A stretch of DNA of 64,000 nucleotides from Streptomyces sp. 2114.4. GTDB taxonomy: Bacteria; Actinomycetota; Actinomycetes; Streptomycetales; Streptomycetaceae. The stretch's first letter is position 1. Each line of letters opens with the position of its first letter. Below, piece after piece: positions 1 to 9,057 of the stretch. The stretch covers positions 372,001 to 436,000 of the forward strand of contig NZ_FYEY01000001.1 of assembly GCF_900187385.1 (NCBI RefSeq), in the 5' to 3' direction. The notes beneath the pieces were generated by a model that saw only the letters and a list, made by a program, of their open reading frames with translations, did no database searches and was not told the origin of the DNA. Position numbers and translations under genes: made by a program.

Positions 1-432
1 TCTGTCGCGGCGGCCGACGCGGAGGATGAGCGGCGCGAGGTCGCGGGCAGAGTCCACGTCGAGGGCTTCGCGCAGCAATTGCCGGGCGCGTTCGCGTACT
101 TGGCCGACCCAGTCGGCGCAGCGGATCACGACCAGCGGCAGCAGACCGGGGTACCGGGCCGACCGGCCGACCGCCTCCTGACGGATCCGCCCGTCGCGGT
201 GGCAGAGAGCGAGTGCGAGCCAGGACTCGCCGAGCTGAGTCAGATCGGCGGGCAGGGAGCCAAAGTGCTCCCACTCCGGCAGGGACTGCAGGCGGTACCA
301 GGCCACCTCACGCACTCCTGCATCCAGCGCGAGCCAGTCACTGGGGTCGGCGACATCAAGCGTTCCCCGAAGCGGCGCGCCTCCCACGAGTCGCATCGCT
401 GCCGCGGTCCCGCCTTCGGTGCCCTCAAGCAT
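1..432 (-). CDS. HEAT-repeat-like hypothetical protein, 3' end outside window
   Basis: Read on the minus strand from ATG at 432, this frame stays open to the window edge, so the C-terminus is missing. The start is supported by AGGAGG about 8 nt upstream. The visible 144 residues are rich in Leu, Ala and Arg. The stretch DGRIRQEAVGRSARYPGLLP, followed by a second amphipathic helix with RERARQLL, looks like a HEAT repeat, a helical hairpin used for protein contacts. No catalytic motif is visible. The stop codon of a coding-like stretch upstream overlaps the start, suggesting the gene once followed another gene closely. Function is unknown; HEAT-like is a fold guess. Confidence 0.6.
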   Translation of the reverse strand, partial: MLEGTEGGTAAAMRLVGGAPLRGTLDVADPSDWLALDAGVREVAWYRLQSLPEWEHFGSLPADLTQLGESWLALALCHRDGRIRQEAVGRSARYPGLLPLVVIRCADWVGQVRERARQLLREALDVDSARDLAPLILRVGRRDR

Positions 433-750
433 TGCCACCCCCTCCTGTAGCCATACCGAGTGATCGTAAGGTGTGGGGATCGCGCAGGGCGCGCGAAATA
501 TGGGCCGTGATCGCCGAGCGTCCGCCAGCCCCGGCGAGGGTGCGAGCGGCGACCACTCCGAGGCGGTCGTACCCCGGTCGGTCTGGCGGAGCGACACCAG
601 CGTGCGCCGAGGGCCCGACAGGGTTTCTCTGCTGGTGGCGTCGATGGCGCGCAGTGCCTCACGCACCTGTGCCGGCTGGGTCTCGGCGATTGCTCCGTTG
701 ACGATCAGGCTGTCCCCGTGCGCGAAGCCGGCTCCGGGATCGTCTACGCG
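426..750 (-). pseudogene. Possible frameshifted gene relic
   Basis: Two stretches of high-GC3, protein-like minus-strand sequence sit in different frames. About 747 to 600 reads GDSLIVNGAIAETQPAQVRE and onward. About 575 to 426 reads LGVVAARTLAGAGG to a stop that overlaps the ATG at 432. Neither stretch has its own good start, and the frames can be joined only by a shift. I do not recognise the family. The call rests only on codon composition and the stop/start overlap. Confidence 0.25.
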
Positions 751-763
751 CTCTGGCCGCTGA

Positions 764-1027
764 TCACCGGCGCTCTCGCCGTGTGGCGTAGGTGGCCGGC
801 CCCCTGCGTAGGTCTGAGCCGGCCAGGGCAACCGGCTTACCGCTGCCGGTTGCCCCGTGCTTGATGTGGGTGCCGCAAGTGCCAGTGGTGTGGTGGGCGC
901 AGCGGACTGGGGCGGCCTGAGCCGTGCCTGTGCCGTCGGCTACGGGGGTGATGACGGCGACGCCAAGCACAACGGCGGTCACCGCGCTCGTTGTCAGAGC
1001 ACCGGTTTCAGGCAACGGCCGCGACAC
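764..1027 (-). CDS. Small putative secreted protein
   Basis: This 87-residue minus-strand ORF has a hydrophobic segment at about residues 12-30 (TSAVTAVVLGVAVITPVADG) ending in an AQA-A site typical of signal peptidase I. The predicted mature part is short and basic, with two Cys (CAHHTTGTCG) that could form a disulfide. No family is recognised. It has no close operon partner, and its upstream region faces the DUF6193 gene on the other strand. It could be a chance ORF in a degraded zone, since the C-terminal Arg-rich stretch is not very protein-like. Confidence 0.35.
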   Translation of the reverse strand: MSRPLPETGALTTSAVTAVVLGVAVITPVADGTGTAQAAPVRCAHHTTGTCGTHIKHGATGSGKPVALAGSDLRRGPATYATRRERR

Positions 1028-1100
1028 TAGGACAGTGGACGCGAATGACGAGACCTGCGATCAACAGTTACCCCTGCCTCCAAGACCGGTTCTGCCAGAC

Positions 1101-1628
1101 ATGGCTGCAGCACGCAGTCGCGGGCCGGCTGACGTTGTCGAGGCCCATTGGCAGTCCCTACGACTCAGCTGGCAGTGGTGCCTTGCAGTACATCAGATCC
1201 GCTCGCCCGGGCGCCCATATCCGGGAATCGTTCCGCTGCTGGAGGCCGCCGCCGCTCAACCACGACTCCGGCGGCTGTATCCGTTCACCAGCCACTTCGC
1301 CCTGTTCTTCAGCAGCTCCACCAGCTACCCCTGGACTGTGCAGGCCGGATCGATCGAGCCCCTGCACAACGGACGGTTCAAGGTTCGCCGACGCAGTCCC
1401 CTCGCCGTGATCGGCGACGTCGAGACCGCCGAAGAGGCCGTGGCCCTCACGCTTGAACTGCTGCCCACCGGTCCCCAGCCCCTCATCACCGCCTCCGCGG
1501 ACGGCACGTGTGACGGTGTGTCGTCGCGCCATACGACGCCCCTGCCCAGCCGGAGCACTGATCCACCACCCCAGCAAGAGCCATCAGAAGCGCCCTGGTC
1601 CGGAAAGCGCGAGTCACACCGGCCGTGA
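1101..1628 (+). CDS. DUF6193-family protein, possibly partial
   Basis: From ATG 1101 the product is 175 aa. Residues about 10-125 match the actinobacterial DUF6193 family as I know it: an early conserved Trp (AHWQSLRLSW), the block LLEAAAAQPRLRRLYPFTSH, then a beta-rich stretch with GDVETAEEAVALTLELLP. Members are annotated only as natural-product-biosynthesis-associated, with no known reaction. The last 45 residues are low complexity (Pro/Ser/Arg) and not part of the domain, so the true 3' end may be frameshifted. Upstream in-frame codons back to 924 look non-coding. No neighbour suggests a pathway, and the gene may be an isolated remnant. Confidence 0.55.
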   Translation: MAAARSRGPADVVEAHWQSLRLSWQWCLAVHQIRSPGRPYPGIVPLLEAAAAQPRLRRLYPFTSHFALFFSSSTSYPWTVQAGSIEPLHNGRFKVRRRSPLAVIGDVETAEEAVALTLELLPTGPQPLITASADGTCDGVSSRHTTPLPSRSTDPPPQQEPSEAPWSGKRESHRP

Positions 1629-2027
1629 CGAGCACCAGGAGCTCGTCGTCCATGAGTCGGTCGAGGTTGCCGACGGCGACACGTGAGGAGGCGCCAACGA
1701 CCTAGGCATGTGCCGGGTCGCAGCTCCTTGGGTCGCGGTCTCGGCGACCGGACCGTCCGGCAGGCTTGCCTCGCCCCCCGGCCGGCGCTCAGTCATTACG
1801 ACGTGTTACGCAAGCGTCACCGTGCATAGCCTGTTCCGACGCGCCTGGACCACCCACCACCGGGAAGACCACCCCACCCGCGACCCGCCATCCGGGCGAG
1901 CCCCTAATATCATCTGGCGTCCTCCGACGGACGCTGACGCCTGCTGGGTCGTGCCCGCCGCCCCACGCCCGGCACGACGGCTCCATGGCTTGGCAATGGA
2001 GTCGAGTATCGATGGAGAGGAACGTTC
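1629..2027. other. Intergenic region, no gene called
   Basis: About 400 bases between the DUF6193 gene and the glutamate-synthase-like gene. A short minus-strand stretch around 1690-1560 (LDRLMDDELLVLVTAGVTRA) has coding-like composition. It has no convincing start or family and overlaps the DUF6193 tail. The promoter of the downstream gene presumably lies here, but I cannot place it. Confidence 0.4.
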
Positions 2028-3572
2028 ATGCGCGCCCGGAGCATCGCCACGGCCACCGCAACAGCACTGGCACTGGTGGCCGCTCGTGACCTTGTCCAGA
2101 AGAAGCACGCTTTGCTCCGGAACTTCCCCGTGCTCGGGCACGCCCGGTACCTGTTGGAGACGATCGGGCCTGAGCTGCGGCAGTACATAGTGACCTCCAA
2201 CGACGAAGAGCGCCCGTTCAGCCGCGACCAGCGCACCTGGATCTACGCGTCGGCGAAGGGAGAGAACAACTACTTCGGGTTCGGCACCGACAACGACGTC
2301 GAGCACACGCAGGGGCACGCCTACCTGAAGCAGCGCACGTTCGCCGGCACGCTGCCCGACACGCACGACCCGCAGGCCCCGCTGCCGTCGGCCAAGGTGC
2401 TGGGCGGGCCGCGCGGGCGTGCCAAGGCGTTCCGGCCGGCGAGTGTGGTGAACATCTCGGCGATGAGCTTCGGTTCGCTCTCCGGCGCGGCGATCACGGC
2501 GCTCAACAAGGGGGCGGCGCTGGCGGGCACCCTGCACAACACCGGCGAGGGCGGTCTCTCGCCGTACCACCGCAACGGCGGCGACCTCGTCCTGCAGATC
2601 GGTACGTCCTACTTCGGCTGCCGCAACGAGGACGGCAGCTTCAACATCGACAAGCTCAAGGATGTGGTGGCCGGCGCCCCGGTCAAGGCGATAGAGATCA
2701 AACTCTCCCAGGGCGCCAAGCCCGGGCTGGGCGGAATGCTGCCGGGCGCGAAGGTGACGCCGGAAATCTCCGAGATCCGCGGCATCCCGCTCGGCGAGGA
2801 CTGCGCTTCCCCGTCGCGACACACCGCGTTCGGCGACGTCGACTCGATGCTCGACTTCGTCGAACTGCTCGCCACCGAGACCGGCCTGCCGGTCGGGATC
2901 AAGAGCGCGGTGGGAGAGATGGAGTTCTGGCAGGAGCTGGCCACGCTGATGGCGCGTGGTGACCGCGGTGTCGACTTCGTGACCATCGACGGCGGCGAGG
3001 GCGGCACCGGGGCGGCGCCGCTCACCTTCTCCGACTCGGTGTCGCTGCCCTTCCGGATGGGCTTCTCCCGGGTGTACGGCGCGTTCGCCGAGCGGGGACT
3101 GACCGACGACCTGACTTTCATCGCCTCCGGCAAACTCGGCCTGCCGGAGAACGCCGCGGTCGCCTTCGCCCTGGGTGCCGACATGATCAACGTGGCCCGT
3201 GAGGCGATGCTGTCGATCGGCTGCATCCAAGCGCAGAAGTGCCACACCGACAAGTGCCCCACCGGAATCGCCACCCAGAGCCCGTGGCTGGCCCGCGGCC
3301 TCGACCCGGCCTCCAAGGCCACCCGGGCCGCCGTCTACCTGCGCACCCTCCGCAAGGAGCTGATGAAGGTCTCGGCGGCCGTCGGTGTCGCCCACCCGGC
3401 GCTCATCACGGCCACGGACATCGAGATCATGAACGGCGACTACGAGGCCCGTACCCTGGCCGGCGTCTACGGCTACAAGGACGGCTGGGGCGAGCTGGGC
3501 CCGCACCTCGCCGAGGAGATCACCGCGCTGCTCACCACCGGGCAGCCCTCCGGCCAGAAACCGACCGCCTGA
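2028..3572 (+). CDS. FMN-binding glutamate synthase family protein (GltB-like)
   Basis: A 514-aa protein of the stand-alone GltB central-domain family. A hydrophobic N-terminus (about residues 5-20) may act as a membrane anchor. The TIM-barrel FMN region includes NISAMSFGSLSG (about 142-153), TGEGGLSPYH (172-181), KLSQGAKPGLGG and DGGEGGTGAAP (321-331). Cysteines 399, 405 and 410 (C-x5-C-x4-C) fit the 3Fe-4S ligands of glutamate synthase. The N-terminal glutaminase domain of full GltB is absent, so it is not a complete GOGAT, and the physiological substrate of this family is unsettled. The start is set by GGAGAGGAA just upstream of ATG 2028. A strong hairpin follows the stop. Confidence 0.93.
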   Translation: MRARSIATATATALALVAARDLVQKKHALLRNFPVLGHARYLLETIGPELRQYIVTSNDEERPFSRDQRTWIYASAKGENNYFGFGTDNDVEHTQGHAYLKQRTFAGTLPDTHDPQAPLPSAKVLGGPRGRAKAFRPASVVNISAMSFGSLSGAAITALNKGAALAGTLHNTGEGGLSPYHRNGGDLVLQIGTSYFGCRNEDGSFNIDKLKDVVAGAPVKAIEIKLSQGAKPGLGGMLPGAKVTPEISEIRGIPLGEDCASPSRHTAFGDVDSMLDFVELLATETGLPVGIKSAVGEMEFWQELATLMARGDRGVDFVTIDGGEGGTGAAPLTFSDSVSLPFRMGFSRVYGAFAERGLTDDLTFIASGKLGLPENAAVAFALGADMINVAREAMLSIGCIQAQKCHTDKCPTGIATQSPWLARGLDPASKATRAAVYLRTLRKELMKVSAAVGVAHPALITATDIEIMNGDYEARTLAGVYGYKDGWGELGPHLAEEITALLTTGQPSGQKPTA

Positions 3573-3588
3573 CGCGCCGCTCACGGCA

Positions 3589-3632
3589 GGCACCACGCTC
3601 GCCGCCCCCCTGCCCGGGGCGCGCGTGGTGCC
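3589..3632 (+). terminator. Hairpin after the GltB-like gene
   Basis: Perfect 10-bp arms GGCACCACGC (3589-3598) and GCGTGGTGCC (3623-3632), with CCCC/GGGG inside the loop, lie 17 nt after the stop. There is no U-tract, as is common in Streptomyces. Confidence 0.6.
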
Positions 3633-3692
3633 CTCCAGTGGCACCCTTGTCTTTCCTGCTCCACGAACAGCCCCTGCCTAGGTGAACAGAAC

Positions 3693-4499
3693 ATGAGCGA
3701 AAAAGTGAGATTCCCGAGCGTCGTCGGCCCCGAACTGGCCGGAGCGATCGACCTGCCGGACGGCGAGATCCGCGGCTGGGGGATCTTCGTGCACGGATTC
3801 ACGCTCGGCAAGGGCTCGCCGGCCGCGTCGCGTGTCAGCAAGCAGCTGGCACGCGAAGGGATCGGCATGCTGCGCTTCGACAACCTCGGGATCGGGGACT
3901 CCGACGGCGACTGGGGCGACGGTTCCTTCACCGTCAAGGTCCAGGACACGATCCGTGCCGCGGCCATGATGGCGGAGCGCGGAACTCCGGCAGACCTGCT
4001 GGTGGGGCACTCATGGGGAGGCGCCGCCGTCCTCGCCGCGGCGGCCGAGGCAACCGGTGTCCGCGCGGTCGCCACGATCGGGGCGCCTGTCGATCCCAGC
4101 CACGTCGAGCGACAGTACGACGCGGTCGTGGATCGCGTGCTCAGTGAAGGGTCGCACGAGTGGTTCGTCGGCGGGAGGACCCTGGTCCTCAAGCGCGCCT
4201 TCGTCGAAGACGTCCGCCGTGCTCACCTGCGGGACCGGATCGGCGAGTTGGACCTGCCGCTACTCGTCCTGCATTCGCCGACCGACAACACCGTCGACAT
4301 CGACAACGCCGGAGAGATCTTCCGCGAGGCACGACACCCGCGAAGCTTCGTCTCACTCGAAGGAGCAGACCATCTGCTGACCGCCCGAGGACAAGCACAG
4401 CGAGCCGCCCACATCATCAGCGCCTGGGCCGATCAGTACATCCACGGACCGCGGCCCGCCGGAGACACCTCTCAGGTGGTGGAGAGCTCGCTCGGATAG
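3693..4499 (+). CDS. Alpha/beta fold hydrolase
   Basis: A 268-aa alpha/beta hydrolase. GHSWGG (about residues 105-110) is the nucleophile elbow with Ser as nucleophile. VHGFTLGKGS (about 34-43) forms the oxyanion-hole loop, LRFDNLGIGDS the following strand, LHSPTDNTVD carries the acid, and GADHLL (about 235) the catalytic His. This type is often the N-terminal half of a hydrolase-OsmC fusion; here the OsmC half is absent and the protein ends after the hydrolase fold. The substrate is unknown. It sits 121 nt after the GltB-like gene on the same strand, with a hairpin between, so it is probably transcribed separately. Confidence 0.88.
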   Translation: MSEKVRFPSVVGPELAGAIDLPDGEIRGWGIFVHGFTLGKGSPAASRVSKQLAREGIGMLRFDNLGIGDSDGDWGDGSFTVKVQDTIRAAAMMAERGTPADLLVGHSWGGAAVLAAAAEATGVRAVATIGAPVDPSHVERQYDAVVDRVLSEGSHEWFVGGRTLVLKRAFVEDVRRAHLRDRIGELDLPLLVLHSPTDNTVDIDNAGEIFREARHPRSFVSLEGADHLLTARGQAQRAAHIISAWADQYIHGPRPAGDTSQVVESSLG

Positions 4500-4690
4500 G
4501 CGTGGGGCAGGGCCGTCGGGTGGCGCGGTCGTCCCAGCGGTGCCGTGTCATCGCGGCAGCCCGCCGGCCCGGAGTTCGGCAACCAGGGCACGGTACCGAG
4601 CTGTGACTGAGCAACAGCTGGCGAAGCTTTTGCGAGGGGCACTTCGCCGTTTTGCTTCCCTGCCGGGTGAGAAGCCGGAAAGATGATGAC

Positions 4691-4843
4691 ATGACGGGGA
4701 GAGCGAAAGTCGTTGTGACAGCGGTGGCGGTGCTGTGCGGCCTGACGGCGGTGGGGCTGACGGTCGCGGCGCTGACGGTGAATCCGGACTCCGCCGACCG
4801 GGCCGCAAGCGTCATCGGGACGGTCGCGGGGGGCGTGGCATGA
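4691..4843 (+). CDS. 50-aa single-pass membrane peptide coupled to STAND gene
   Basis: A 50-residue product from ATG 4691. Residues about 5-27 form one transmembrane helix (VVVTAVAVLCGLTAVGLTVA). The short tail has NPDSADRAASVIGTVAGG. Its stop overlaps the start of the next gene as ATGA at 4840-4843, so the two are translationally coupled and likely stoichiometric. Very small membrane proteins placed directly before a STAND/TPR NTPase recur in Streptomyces. The role is not known, but the arrangement suggests membrane tethering of, or an effector for, the NTPase. An alternative upstream start at 4652 would add 13 polar residues and lacks support. Confidence 0.7.
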   Translation: MTGRAKVVVTAVAVLCGLTAVGLTVAALTVNPDSADRAASVIGTVAGGVA

Positions 4844-7800
4844 CCGCTTGGTGGAAGAAGCTGCTGCGGCCCGCCGCCGTGCAAGCCGTCGGAGAGAGAT
4901 CCGTGGCCATCTACGGTGACTCCCACTCCCCGGTCGTCACGGGCGATAACGTCACGCTGACCTTCCACCCCCCGGGTCCGGATCTGGAGCAGCGGTGGCT
5001 GGAGTGGGACGACCTGGTCGGCAGGGTCCGAACGCCCCGGTCCCCGTCGTCCCTGCTGGAGGCACACCGTGCGGTGGTCCCCTTCCGCGGCCGCGCGGAC
5101 GTGCTGGAAAAGCTGGCGGCCTGGTGCGCCGAACCAGGCTTCGGCGTGCACCTGGTGTACGGGCCAGGTGGGCAGGGCAAGACCCGGCTCGCCCGCCGTT
5201 TCACCGACGAGCTGCAGGAGGGCTGGAACGTCCTCTGGCTCGCCCCTCATGCTTCGGTCGCCGACCTGTCGGCGCTCAGCAGCCCGCCCGGCCCGGTCGT
5301 TGTGGTCGTCGACTACGCCGAAGCGCGTGCGGACCAGCTGCTCGCCCTGCTGCGCGCGGCCCTGCGCAGCCCGGACGCGACACCGTTCAAGGTGTTGTTG
5401 CTGGCCCGCACCGCGCACGACTGGTGGCCGGAGTTCCAGGACCGCGCCCGCATCGAGGACCTGTACGCGGTGGAAGGCACCCTCTTGCCGCCGCTGGAGC
5501 CGCACGCCGCCGATCGCGTGGATGCTTATCGCCAGGCCGTCGAGGCACTGGCCGATGCCCTGCCCCGGGTTCCGGGGCAAGAGGGATCCGGCTGGCCCGC
5601 TCGTGCGGCACGTGTGCTGGCCCTGCCCGCGCACCGGTTACAACGCCCCGGTTTGGAGTGCGCGCTCACCTTGCACATGACCGCCCTTGCCGACCTGCTG
5701 GATGCAGCCGGGGAAGACGTCGAAGAAGGCGATGGCCGCCCGCCGCCGTCCCCCGCTCCGACCGGGTCGGCTGAGGAGCGGCTGCTGAGCCACGAACGGG
5801 TCTACTGGCGGGCTGTTGGTGAGGCGTCGGGCGTGCGCCAGACAAAGAAGGTCGAGGCCGCCCTGGCCGCTGCCTTCCTCTGCGGCGCGCACGACCAGCA
5901 GGAGGCCCAAGCTCTACTCGCCCGGGTGCCGGGCCTGGAGCAGCACAGCCCGGACACCCTCGGTGACCTCAGCAAATGGATCGCCCAGTTGTATCCGCCG
6001 CCCGACGGGACGCAGGTCTGGGGGAGCCTCCACCCGGACCGGCTCGCCGAGTTCTTCGTCGGGGGATGTCTGGGCAGCGGTCCCGAGCTGTCCGAACGGC
6101 TGCTGGACGGCGCCGGCGTGGCCCAGGCAACTCGCCTGCTGACGGTCTCCACACGCGCCGCCGGTCACCCCGCTCACCGCGACAGCCTGGACGCAGACCT
6201 CACGCAGCTGTGTGTCCGGCACGCGGACACACTGGCCACAGCCGTCATCGACGTGGCCGTCCATGTGGAACGGCCGGACCCACTGCTGGCAGCGCTGGAG
6301 CAGCTGGCCGACGCCTCTGACCCGGATCCCGCACCACTACTCCGGCTCGCCGGACACCTTCCGCGCCCCACCCACCGGCTGGCGGACTTCGCACTGCACC
6401 TCGCGCGTCGGCTGGTGCAGCTGCACCGGGACCGGGCGGCCCAGGACCCGGCGCTTCTGCCCGACCTCGCCGGGCAGCTGCGCCTGCTGTGCTGCCGACT
6501 CGGTGACGCGGGGCTCTGGGCGGAGGCGTATCAAACGGCCCTTGAGTCGCTGCGGTTGCTCACGCCTCTCGCCCGCCAGGATCCGCGCACCTATGAGGTC
6601 CAGCTCGCCGCATGCCTGCTGAACATCTCCGTGGCGCTGGGCGCCTCGGGGCGGCGCGAGGCATCGGTGTTCCCCGCTCACCAGGCCGTCCGGCTCTACC
6701 GGCGGATCGGCCGGTGGGACGGGGGAGCATCGCTGCCCGAACTGGCACACGCCCTGAACGCCGTCTCCCAAGCCGAAGGGGAACTCGGACGGCTGCCGAC
6801 GGCCCTGACCGCGAGCCGAGAGGCCATCGCGGTCCGCCGGCAACTCGTCGACCAGCACGGCGATGCCTCCCGGCCCGACCTGGCCGCCGCGCTGAACAAT
6901 CACGCTGTCCGCCTGCAGCAGGCCGGCCGTGGACACGAAGCGCTCGGCACGGCACGCGAGGCCACCGACCACTACCGGGCCCTGGCGCAGGACCGTCCGG
7001 ACGCCCATCGCGCCGGTCTTGGCATGAGCCTGGGCACCCTGTCCTCGTGTCTGCGCGACGCCGGCCGGCACACCGCGGCACTGCGCTGCGCCGAGGAGTC
7101 CGCGGACATCCGGCGCGAGCTGGCCCGCGAGCGCCCCGCCGCTTTCCAGCCCGCCCTGGCCCGCAGCCTGAACGCCCTCGCGATCGACCTGGGAAGGATG
7201 GGGCACCAGGACCGGGCCGTGGCGAAGGCCAAGGAGGCCGTCGACCTCTACCGGGCGCTCGCCCAACGCGACCGGACGGCCTACGCCGAGCCGTTGGCCA
7301 TGAGTCTGAACACCTTGGCCTGCCAGCTGGAGAAGGCGGGCCAGGCACCTCAGGCCCTGACGGCCGCTCAGGAAGCCGTGGAGCTGTACCGATCCATCGC
7401 AGCGAGGAACCCGAGTGCGCACCGGGCCGACCTCGCCATGGCGCTGAACACACTCGCCGACGAGTTGGCCCAGACGGGCCACGGGGACGAGGCACTCGAG
7501 GCCGCCCGGGAAGCCGTGAGCCTCTACCGAACCCTGGCCGACCAGCAGCCACGGCCCCATCTCGACGCACTGAGCACGGCATTGAACACGTTCGGCCTGC
7601 ATCTGAAGGCCCTCGGCCATCTTGCCGATGCCCTGGATGCGTTCGACGAAGCCATCGGGATCAGCCGCCGCATCACGGCCACTCCCCCGGCCGACGCCGC
7701 TCTCACCACGCTTGCCACAGCGCTGGCGAACAAGGCCGTGTGCCTGTCCGACCTGCACCGGCCGCAGGACGCACTGCACACCGTTGAGGAATCGGTGCAC

Positions 7801-9057
7801 GTCTACCAGGAGCTGATGCGCAAGGAACCCGAAGCCTGTCAGCCGCAGCTCGTCACTGCCCTGTCCATCCGGCACCTGCTCCTCGTCGTCCTGGGACGTA
7901 CCGACGAGGTACCGGACGCAGTGGAGAAGACGCTGCGGGTCCGCGCCACCCTGGTGCGACAGGATCGCGCAGCCCATCTGACGCACTACGGCGACGAACT
8001 GACCCTGCTCGGTGTCACGCTCGCCCTCCGGGGGCGGTACGGCGAAGCGGCGGGCCCGCTGGACAGGGCGGTGGCCGTCCACCGGGAGCTTACTGCCGAG
8101 GACACGCGGCACCGGCCGGTGCTGGCCCAGGGCCTGTTGGCCCTGGCATACGCGCTGAACGAAGCGGGCCGCCACGGTGAGTCATTGCCGGTCGCAGAAG
8201 AAGCAGTCATGATCTGGGGCGACTCCCCTCCGGCAGATGCGACCCACCGGTCCCTGCTCGTTTGGGCCCTTTGCGCCCTCGGCACCCAGCAGCACCTCCA
8301 CGGGCGGCCCGAGGCCGAGGCCATATTGCGCCGAGCCACCGACATGGCAGCAGACCTGCCCGACGACATCCCGGGCCCACCGCGCCAACGACTGCAGAGC
8401 GCGGCTCTGGCCGCCCTCGGCACACATCTGGCACAGACTGCCCGGCCGGAGCTGGGGCTGCCCCTCCTCGCACAGGCCGCCGACCTGCCCCCGGGAACGG
8501 ACGAGGACGCACAGTCCGCTCGGGCGGGCCTGCTGATCGTCTACGGCCACCACCTCGCCACCGACGCTGCCGACCACGAAACGGCCCTCGCGCTGACTCT
8601 CGACGCCGTGCGCCTCTATGAAGAACTCGCCGCGCACAATTCGGCGGTCCACGAGCGCGAGGTGGCCTGGGCACTGGCCCACCTCGGCCTGCGTCTGACA
8701 GAAAGCGGGCGCTACGAAGACGCCGCGCAGGCCACTGACCGGGCGGTCGCCCTGAGCCGTCGGCTTGGGACCTCGGCCCCTGCCTCGCACCGACTGCTTC
8801 TCGCCGTCTCCCTGTACGCACAGGCCCGGGCCGACTGGCAGGCCGGGACTGCCGAGACACGAGCCCAGGAGCACATCACCGAAGCCCTCACCATCCTGCG
8901 GGCCCTGGCCGAGCAGACCCCCGGGATGGTCACCGCCTACCTCGAAGACGCGGAACAGACATACGACGGGATGCACGCACCCCACCGTCGCCGCATGCCC
9001 CGGCGCGACCGGTCACGACCACCCGCCGCGGGGCGCCGGTGGCCCCGAGAGCGGTGA
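4840..9057 (+). CDS. STAND-type P-loop NTPase with large TPR array
   Basis: A 1405-aa protein. After a short N-terminus with SVAIYGDSHSPVVTGDNV (residues 21-38), a P-loop domain follows with Walker A GPGGQGKT (108-115) and Walker B VVVVVDYAEA (about 156-165). Residues about 560-1380 are tandem tetratricopeptide repeats with recurrent A-L-x-x-x-x-E-A-x-x-x-Y-R helices in roughly 45-50-residue steps. This is the layout of STAND sensors, in which repeats bind a trigger and release nucleotide-driven oligomerisation. Many such proteins act in defence or cell death; the role here is inferred. Leu267 is a TTA codon (5638-5640), making full translation dependent on the bldA tRNA. The start is fixed by ATGA overlap with the membrane peptide. 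Confidence 0.85.
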   Translation: MTAWWKKLLRPAAVQAVGERSVAIYGDSHSPVVTGDNVTLTFHPPGPDLEQRWLEWDDLVGRVRTPRSPSSLLEAHRAVVPFRGRADVLEKLAAWCAEPGFGVHLVYGPGGQGKTRLARRFTDELQEGWNVLWLAPHASVADLSALSSPPGPVVVVVDYAEARADQLLALLRAALRSPDATPFKVLLLARTAHDWWPEFQDRARIEDLYAVEGTLLPPLEPHAADRVDAYRQAVEALADALPRVPGQEGSGWPARAARVLALPAHRLQRPGLECALTLHMTALADLLDAAGEDVEEGDGRPPPSPAPTGSAEERLLSHERVYWRAVGEASGVRQTKKVEAALAAAFLCGAHDQQEAQALLARVPGLEQHSPDTLGDLSKWIAQLYPPPDGTQVWGSLHPDRLAEFFVGGCLGSGPELSERLLDGAGVAQATRLLTVSTRAAGHPAHRDSLDADLTQLCVRHADTLATAVIDVAVHVERPDPLLAALEQLADASDPDPAPLLRLAGHLPRPTHRLADFALHLARRLVQLHRDRAAQDPALLPDLAGQLRLLCCRLGDAGLWAEAYQTALESLRLLTPLARQDPRTYEVQLAACLLNISVALGASGRREASVFPAHQAVRLYRRIGRWDGGASLPELAHALNAVSQAEGELGRLPTALTASREAIAVRRQLVDQHGDASRPDLAAALNNHAVRLQQAGRGHEALGTAREATDHYRALAQDRPDAHRAGLGMSLGTLSSCLRDAGRHTAALRCAEESADIRRELARERPAAFQPALARSLNALAIDLGRMGHQDRAVAKAKEAVDLYRALAQRDRTAYAEPLAMSLNTLACQLEKAGQAPQALTAAQEAVELYRSIAARNPSAHRADLAMALNTLADELAQTGHGDEALEAAREAVSLYRTLADQQPRPHLDALSTALNTFGLHLKALGHLADALDAFDEAIGISRRITATPPADAALTTLATALANKAVCLSDLHRPQDALHTVEESVHVYQELMRKEPEACQPQLVTALSIRHLLLVVLGRTDEVPDAVEKTLRVRATLVRQDRAAHLTHYGDELTLLGVTLALRGRYGEAAGPLDRAVAVHRELTAEDTRHRPVLAQGLLALAYALNEAGRHGESLPVAEEAVMIWGDSPPADATHRSLLVWALCALGTQQHLHGRPEAEAILRRATDMAADLPDDIPGPPRQRLQSAALAALGTHLAQTARPELGLPLLAQAADLPPGTDEDAQSARAGLLIVYGHHLATDAADHETALALTLDAVRLYEELAAHNSAVHEREVAWALAHLGLRLTESGRYEDAAQATDRAVALSRRLGTSAPASHRLLLAVSLYAQARADWQAGTAETRAQEHITEALTILRALAEQTPGMVTAYLEDAEQTYDGMHAPHRRRMPRRDRSRPPAAGRRWPRER

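Noticed and set aside
1806..3644. A 612-codon minus-strand open frame antisense to the GltB-like gene
   Set aside because: Arg/Gly/His-rich shadow of a strongly supported plus-strand enzyme with conserved motifs.
6337..8175. A 612-codon minus-strand frame inside the STAND gene
   Set aside because: Low-complexity antisense frame; the plus strand has clear TPR periodicity and a P-loop.
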